From Prorocentrum cordatum (taxonomy: Eukaryota; Sar; Dinophyceae; Prorocentrales; Prorocentraceae), in assembly GCA_963575745.1 (NCBI GenBank), contig CAUYUJ010012714.1, forward strand, positions 281,758-345,757: 64,000 nt of DNA, given 5' to 3'. The notes under the pieces were generated by a model. It made no database searches. It saw only the letters and a list, made by a program, of their open reading frames with translations, and had not been told where the DNA came from. The position numbers and the translations under genes are program-made. Shown here piece by piece: positions 57,583-64,000 of this stretch (positions are counted from its first letter, which is position 1; each line of letters starts with the position of its first letter).

Positions 57583-57690
57583 ATATGGCTACTCCCCGGA
57601 CCTCTCCCAGGGTGCGTTCTGACCAGAATTTCTAGGCGAATCCAGCGGTGGCGACGAGGGCCTCCCAGGAGGCCGACAACGGGGAAAACG
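57583..57690 (+). repeat. Dispersed ~100-bp repeat, copy B
   Basis: Partner of 39115-39230; see the shared landmarks there. Confidence 0.75.
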
Positions 57691-58749
57691 AGGGAAAGGC
57701 AGCAGCATGGGTACCCTTTCCTCGTCTGAGCAGATCGTCGGATATCTGGGTTCTTGTGCTCAACTCGTTCTCCTGACTGGTGGGGGGGGCCCGGCCGAGG
57801 ACCCGAAGAGGGCGAGAAGCCTTCGGACCCCTTCTCCTCCGGGACCCGCTCCCCCCGCGTGCCTGCCCTGCTTCCCGCCCGATCTGTACTGTATTTTTCA
57901 GTCCGCGGCCCCAGCTGGGGCCGCGGAGTGAAACACCTGATGTAGCCACGAACCCCGACCTTGGAGGACAAGTGGGCGTGACTTGCGAGGATGAGAAAAA
58001 CAAAGAAGAGGACGCCTGTAGGGCGTCCTAATGCTGATTCCCGTGTTGTCCGTTTGGCGCTGTGCCGCCTTTAAGCCCCAGCTGGAGTGAAGCAAACACA
58101 GATCTGACCACCTACCAGACCACCCCGACCCAACCCGAAGCCACCGATGGGATCGTCAATTTCCGGTGAGGGGGCACTCGAGAACAGTGGAGGAAACACG
58201 ATGGAGGCCGCACGCCCCCCAAGCCGACACTTGGGAAGGGCTGAGACCTTCAGGGTGGTTTGCGGTGGTCGGGTACGTCGTGATCCTGGGATCGGCGCCC
58301 ATGCTCCGCACAATGTTTCGACTCCCTTCGAGCCCCGCTCCGACGCGGTGCGGTGCGCAATTTTGTCGGCCCTGAGGCTCGAACGACGATGCTCCGTGCC
58401 ATTCCTGGTCCGAGGATCAACGACACCTCCGACGCGGTACGCTGCACACGCCTCGGCCGCCGACTAAGCTTAGGAGTGCGTCTTGGGACAAGTCTGGTTG
58501 TCCACGGCCCGTTTCAATGAGGAAACCTTTCCACACTTGCAATGCAAAGGCGCTGGAAGCAGGGCTGGCCTGGCTGCAGAAGGTGGTTGGCGAAGCATGA
58601 CCCACGGCCCCGAAACAATTGACGGGCCTGTGGAGCATGGCTGCTGGCCCTGCTCATCGGCGTGTGGGGTTTGGCGCGTCGGTTTGTCCGCCCTGGCGTG
58701 CAGGGGGGGGCCGTCCCAGGTGGCTGCTGCGTGCAGCGCTCGAAAGATG

Positions 58750-59040
58750 CCCCGCAGGCCCAACGAAACGGGAGGGCGGTCGGGGCGGGCGGGCGGGGCA
58801 TCGAGGTGTGAGGCCCCGTTGGGCGGGGCCACTGCTCGGGAAGGCGGGTCGGGTCAGGCGTGCGAGACGCCAAGTGTATGACCCCGTCGAGTAGGACCAC
58901 TACTCGGGCGGGCGGGACAGGTCGAGCGGGCGGGGCATGGGGGCCTCGTCGAGAAAGGGGACGTTCCACAGGCGTGCGGGTCGGGTCGGGATGGACATCC
59001 GATTGTGGGGCCCCGTCGAATCGGAACACTGATCGGGTGG
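58750..59040. repeat. Degenerate repeats around CCCCGTCGARTMGGACCACTRMTCGGG
   Basis: CCCCGTTGGGCGGGGCCACTGCTCGGG (given in part), then CCCCGTCGAGTAGGACCAC, GCCTCGTCGAG and CCCCGTCGAATCGGAACAC recur about every 90-110 bases, each followed by a GGGCGGGC block. Confidence 0.5.
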
Positions 59041-59059
59041 GCCTCGGGCCTCCGGAAGA

Positions 59060-59930
59060 GGCCCAATGAGGCGCCTTCACGACTTGGCGCCTCCGGAAGC
59101 GCCCGCACACCCCCCCCCTTGCGGCACTTCGGACCCCCTCCACCTCCCCCCGGGCCGGCCGAGCGGAAAAGAAGAAACGACTGGGCCAGGGAAAAAGCGC
59201 AGAATTCCTCGGGGAGAGGCCCAACGAAGGCCGCCTGTATGAAAATCCACCACGTAGCGCCTCCAGAGACGCCCGCGATCCCCCCCCCCTTCGGACCCCC
59301 CACACCTCCCGGCGGGCTGGCCGAGCGTCAACAAATTGAGCGGGTGAGTAAACGGGAAGAGGATAAAATGTATTTTTCTTCGGAGGGGGGGGGCCCAGTG
59401 CGGGCCGCCTGTCTGGAAATCGATTACCTGGCGTCTCCGGAGGCGCCCGCACCCTCCCCTTCGGAGCCCCTCGCCCTCCCACCAGCGGGCTGGCCGAACG
59501 GAGGAAATAAAAATACGGAGCGGAGGAAAAAAAGAGAAGAAGGACAACAAACATCAGAATTCCTGGGGGGAGACTCATAGAAGGCCGCTTGTTTGAACAT
59601 CCACTACTTGGCGTCTCCGGAAGCGCCCGCAGCCCCCCCCCCTTCGGATCCCCCCCCCGCGGCGGGCCGGCCGAACGAAGGCAAAAAACAAACCGGGGAG
59701 AACAAAAAAGGGGAACAAGGAACACAAAAAAGGAACAAGAAAGGGAACAAAGGAACAAAGGAACGGAACAAGGAGAAGGAACAGGGAAGGAACAAGGGAA
59801 CAAGAAGAAAGTGCAGCCCAAAGAGGGCCGCCCGTGTGAAAATCCACGCCCTGGCGCCTCCGGAGGCGCCCGCCCCCCCCCCGCACTTCGATCTTCGGAC
59901 GCCCACCCCCTCCCCCCCGGCGCCCCACAG
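59060..59930 (-). repeat. Tandem array, unit about 170-180 bp, five copies
   Basis: A GGCGCCTCCGGAGGCGCCCGC block, preceded by GGCCGCCTGT-TGAAAATCCAC, has its TCCGGA at 59092, 59262 (TCCAGA), 59436, 59616 and 59859. Each is followed by a C-run, CTTCGGA and CCGGCCGAACG. Minus-strand open frames across it repeat the same peptide and are not taken as genes. Confidence 0.75.
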
Positions 59931-60158
59931 GCTTCCAGGGCCTCCCACGCCTCGCAGAGTCTGCGCAACGACCGAACGGAGGCCCAACAAAAAGGGCGGG
60001 GCGGCCGAACGAGAGAAAAAAAAAAGTGCGGGAGCGAACGGGGGGAAGAAAACGGGAGCGGCGGGGAAACAAACACGATGCACACTCTTCGGGCATCTGG
60101 GGTCTTCGTCGGCCTCGTGATCGTACTCCTCCTCTTCTAGCGAGCGCCGAAGCCTGGT

Positions 60159-60275
60159 CTATGCCGGCGCGCGCGCTCTTTCCCTGAATACGCAGCCGGC
60201 CGCGAACACAAAGCAACCGGCCGCGACGATGAAGTAGAGCACTACGGCGTGCCGGAAACTTTCATCACTTTTCAA
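60159..60275 (-). CDS. Possible C-terminal exon with a membrane segment
   Basis: The minus frame ends LKSDESFRHAVVLYFIVAAG, then CFVFAAGCVFRERARAPA and stop at 60159. The hydrophobic stretch is a plausible membrane anchor and the upstream sequence turns to repeat, as an intron would. The family is unknown. Confidence 0.25.
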   Translation of the reverse strand: MKSDESFRHAVVLYFIVAAGCFVFAAGCVFRERARAPA

Positions 60276-60691
60276 TCCTCCTCCTTTCCCTCCTCCTCCT
60301 CTTCCTCCTCCTCCTCTTCCTTGGGTGGCCTCCTCCTCGTTCCTCATCCATGCTCCGCCTCCTCCATCTTCAGTCGTCGTCCATCCTCCTTCTAATTTTC
60401 TCATGTTCGCAAAGACCAAGCACTCTTCACGGCCATGCGTGGTTAACAAAGCATATGGTGTGCCGTGGTCTGACGTGCTGGTCTTGCGTGTTTTGACGGC
60501 ACTGGCACAGCAGCGCAATACATAACCACGCGGAGGACAGCAGCAACGAAAACAACCATCATCAGTCCAGTTTCCTCCTTTGTCCCGCCTTGATTTTGTT
60601 CGTCAAAACGCCGCCCCAGAGCAACCGCTCCCGCATCTGACCACCGCGCGAGAACGGTCACATTGCCACTGAAATCGCGCAGCGGCGCCGG

Positions 60692-60751
60692 CAAAGAGGA
60701 GGAGGAGGAGGAGGAGGAGGAGGAGGAGGAGGAGGAGGAGGAGGAGGAGGA
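60692..60751 (+). repeat. (GGA)n microsatellite
   Basis: About 19 GAG/GGA triplets. Confidence 0.9.
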
Positions 60752-61950
60752 CGCCGATAGGACTGATTCGGGCCCGCAGTTTTCCGCGCCCATCCAGCGC
60801 GATTTGGCGATTCGAATCAGGGGCGTACCGCGCCGCGTGGACAGCAGCAGCAACAGCAGGCAGAGGAACAACAACGGCAGGAAAAAAAAGGGGGCACAGA
60901 CAAGAAGAAGACAAGCAGCGGAGCAGGCGACGAAGAGAGCAGCAGGGATAGGTCAAGTGAGGCGAGCGAGAGAAGAGGCAACAAGACGAATAACCAAAAG
61001 AAAAAGGGGACACGGATCGCAACTCGCGCCAGCAAGGGGCGGGAGGCAACGGAACGGCCAGCGAACGCGAAACATCATGCACAAACAAAGTATGGACAAG
61101 CGCGGATCCCCCCCAGCCCCGCAAGAGTACTCGGCTGCACCGCAGGGCGGCCCGAACCAACGGAGCTAGCTCGGCACAGGCAGTCGTGCAGCGAGGGGGA
61201 GGCGAAGGAGGCGGACAAGAAGATGTATAAGAAGGTTGGGGAAAAATCTGACGGCAAGGGCTGGGCAGGCTGTTGCAGCCCAGCGGCACAGTTTTTTTGT
61301 TTTGTGTGTGTGTGTCGTTTCTTAAAACTGGTGGCTCGCGGGTTCCCTAGGCCACGGGCGGTGAGCGATCTACACGTTTCCCGCGGCAGCTGGCCCATGC
61401 CAGAAGCCGAGCGGCGGAGGATGCCACGAGAAGGCGCGAGGCGGCGGCTACCAAATTAAAGAAGTGCTGCGGCGACACCTGTGGATAACCTTACTGGGTC
61501 AGACCGGAACTCAGATGAAGAAAGAGCCAACATCGGGCCGCAGCTAGGAGGCAGGAGAGGCAGCGAAGGGGAAATATGAGAAAAGAAGAAAACGAATGGG
61601 CAACCAACCGAAGCAATCAACACCTGGCAGCACCGTTGCTGGGTGGACGCCGGCGTGTCGCACAAAGCGCGGGACGGGAGAGAAGGGAAAAAAAAAAGCC
61701 AGCATGAGCAGGAGAAGGGGAATGAGCTCGCGCGCGCGCCAACCAACCTGTAGTCGGTGTACGCACAGGGTCCCACAGGAGCAACCTAGAAGGAAAGGAA
61801 TCACGAACGCAGCGGCAAAGAGGGGGGGGGGGGAAAAAAAAGGGGCAGGAAACGCGGCTGGCCTACTCTGTTGGCCGCCCATAGGCCTCTCGCGCGCAGC
61901 CGTCGAAATTGCCACTGGCGTCCTGCAGCGTGAGTGTGCCGTGGCGGCGC
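60752..61950. other. No gene recognised
   Basis: Purine-rich sequence with CAGCAGCAACAGCAGG near 60845 and a TGTGTGTGTG run near 61305. Open frames lack motifs. Confidence 0.4.
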
Positions 61951-61985
61951 CCGTTGTGCGCGCGGTACAAAGCGTGGTGTACGGC

Positions 61986-63898
61986 CTAGTCGACCACGGC
62001 GCGCTCGCCATGTAGGTGCCCATCCAATCCCGTCAAGGCGTCAAGCTCGAAGTCGGGGCCGGGTCGAGGAACGCCCAGAAATCTACTTTGTAACGTGCGG
62101 ACAACAGGACAGTAAGCGAGGTGCCTGATGCTGTCCGTCCCGTCATTGCACAACCTGCAGGGGCCAGCTTGGCCGAAGCGCGATCGCGTGCACCACCCGC
62201 TGCGTGGAAAACGAAACACTGCGGCCCAAACCTGCGGCTGGCAGCGTCGCCCAACGAGCTGCAAGTTGCGGAAAGTCGGTGTCAGCTGGTGGCCGGGTAG
62301 ACATGCCGACGGCCAGTGCTGGAGCTTTTTCTGGAGGTGGATCTGGGCGTCCACGTGTGCTGGGCCATGCGGCTGCTCGATTGTATATTTTTGCCAGCCC
62401 TCCTTGCAGTGCCACTGGGGGGGCATCTGGATTGGCGCGCCTATGGACATTGACGCGCCCCGCGGCCCTTCCAAAGTGGGGATGAAGCAGCTGTCTCGCC
62501 ATGCGTGCAGCCAGCCGAGCCTTTGAAGCGATGGTTGTACTCCCGCAGGGAGCTGCTGCATGTTCCGGGCCCTTTGGCGGATGCGCAAGCGTCCACTCGC
62601 TTCCCACTCAACCACCAGGGCTTTGGAAGCCGTAGGAATAGGAAGGCAGGTCTGTGAGCTGATCGTTGAAACCGAGGTCTTGTGTTTACTAGCGCTCTCT
62701 GCAGTGATCCAATCTTTCGGGCCTCGGATCATCTTCTTGAAGGCCTGGGCTTCCTCTTGCTGCAGTTGCGGCGGAGGGTCCTCCACTTGGCCCATGAACA
62801 AAAGGACCGAAGGAATGTGCGCTCGGTAAGCCTAGAGGGTCAGGATCATGCCGACGCTAAGACCCCCCCAGAAAGCCGCCCGCTCGATCTCATTTCGCAG
62901 CGGCGCCGTCCAGGAGACGGAGCCCCGGCCAGGGCCCACGCGTAAGCCAAGGCACTTGGCGGAATCCTGCATCAGCGCTAGCGCCCAACAGGGGCCTCGG
63001 CCCCAACCCAAGCCCGCAGTGTCCGCGTGAGCTCCTGTGACACAGGATCCGTCGGCACCAGCACCACGCTCGGGAAATCGAGACCGCGCCGAATTCGGAA
63101 AAGAATTGTTGGAACATCCACAATTTGTCTCGCGAGTTGGCGGTCACGAAGGCGAGGCTCATCCGCGAACGACTGAATCGCACTACCCGGAAGGGTCCGT
63201 TGAAGCCGGCGCAAGTACAAGTCCGAGCGCGCAGCGAGTCGTAGCGGAGAGAGAGGGCAATTCGCTATATGCCCCTGGCCAACTGGAAGCCATCGTACCG
63301 AATGCCGCACACCCGCATCTGGCACATATTGTTCCAGTCGAACGTGAAGATGACATTCATGAGCCATTGTGGCCACCGCACAGACTGGCAACAACGAGTG
63401 AAGAACTTCTGCTCGACCGAGGGGAAGGCCGCGGCAAAGTCAAAAAAGAAGGCCATGCCCTCCTCCCCCTCCGCCGCGGTGTAGAGCAACGCCTCATCCA
63501 CGTCAATGATGTTCCTAGCATCGAGCGCCCCCAGATGAACTCCCTTTTACCAATTCATGACGAGGGGGGCCCAACACAGGTTCCAACAGGAATCTGGGGG
63601 CACTTGCTAGCAATCTATTGTCCGCATTGGTCACGTTGGGCGGCCGCTGGATCGTAGAGATTAGTGCCGTCCTCCGACTTCCCCGCGGTTTCTTGGGCAA
63701 GAAATGCAGGATACTGCCGTTGAAGTCCGGGTACTCCTCATCAATCTGCGCCTCCGCCGAACCAGATGACAAATCTTGGAAATCCCCAAACAGAACGTCC
63801 ACGGATAAATTGCCCATGGTCCTCCAAGCCTCGTAGGGGATATCATCTGACTCCATGTTTTCCCCTTTCTCACCTTCATCTTCCATGCTGCCTCTCAT
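61986..63898 (-). pseudogene. LINE 4: frameshifted non-LTR reverse transcriptase remnant
   Basis: Successive minus-strand frames give one RT. 63898-63515 has SILHFLPKKPRG then PPNVTNADNRLLASA. 63501-63265 has FFFDFAAAFPSVEQKFF and VRWPQWLMNVIF. 63394-62978 has NCPLSPLRLAARSDLYLRRL then IQSFADEP, where the catalytic FADD is changed to FADE. 63183-62890 resumes with LAFVTANSRDKLWMFQQFF. 62801-61986 holds the C-terminal zinc finger CRLCNDGTDSIRHLAYC. At least four frameshifts and the lost aspartate show it is inactive. The 5' part may lie beyond the right edge. Its RT differs from LINE 1 and LINE 2, so it is a separate lineage. Confidence 0.75.
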
Positions 63899-64000
63899 AT
63901 TCCTCTTGCTGCCCCCCGCTCCACTCCCCTGTTCCGCCCCTCTGCGCCTGACCGCCTCAAGGCAATACCTAATGTGGAAGTCAGATGCACCCTGTGCGCT

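Noticed and set aside
58514-60085. 523-codon minus-strand open frame
   Set aside because: It crosses five tandem units of one repeat and repeats the same peptide; more likely satellite than gene.

Overview
The window reads as nuclear DNA of a dinoflagellate. The strongest reason is an exact 22-nt match to the dinoflagellate trans-spliced leader (DinoSL) on the minus strand at 38392-38413, with two decayed copies at 23506-23526 and 51518-51538. The retroelement proteins also have the patterns I know from dinoflagellate polyproteins. The sequence is GC-rich, gene-poor, and full of microsatellites and degenerate tandem repeats. A large dinoflagellate genome such as Prorocentrum would fit, but I cannot fix the genus.

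Layout. 1-12400 (minus): a left-truncated Ty1/copia-type polyprotein. Reading 5' to 3' it has a gag-like region with two hydrophobic segments, a CCHC knuckle, a Tpt1/KptA-like RNA 2'-phosphotransferase domain, a RING-H2 finger, a retropepsin, a second DSGAT motif, a GDWYVRTPGK domain, a methyltransferase-like motif, tandem CxxC-H-C modules and an integrase that runs off the left edge. It is broken by in-frame stops and frameshifts. Its linkers carry 25 perfect 14-nt hairpins of the form GCNNG-GNRA-CNNGC, whose stems covary. 12400-14530: a ~215-220-bp degenerate tandem array and a fold-back. 14716-15492 (minus): probable multi-pass membrane protein exon. 16797-23520 (minus): complete LINE with a 16-bp target-site duplication (TSD). 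23540-28190: microsatellites, a fold-back and weak coding traces on plus. 28190-29700 (minus): 5'-truncated LINE remnant. 29963-38413 (minus): a second long LINE that starts exactly at DinoSL and carries nested in-frame duplications. 38440-44600: dispersed and tandem repeats. 44617-44790 and about 54030-54149 (minus): two exons that look like parts of one Wee1-like kinase. 49204-51539 (minus): a processed retrogene with SL relic, A-tail and a 15-bp TSD, lying between those two exons. 54230-61950: palindromes, microsatellites and several tandem families. 61986-63898 (minus): a frameshifted non-LTR reverse transcriptase remnant.

How it fits together. Trans-spliced mRNAs appear to have been reverse-transcribed and inserted by LINE machinery, leaving SL relics at 5' ends and 15-16-bp TSDs, often in (GGA)n tracts. 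In both long LINEs ORF2 lies in the +1 frame of ORF1, has no AUG before its endonuclease domain, and ORF1 ends at a shift-prone stop (CTT-TGA and TCC-TAG), so ORF2 may be made by +1 frameshifting. The copia element is the most unusual locus because of its hairpin family and its captured RNA-processing domain. I saw no tRNA, rRNA or CRISPR array.
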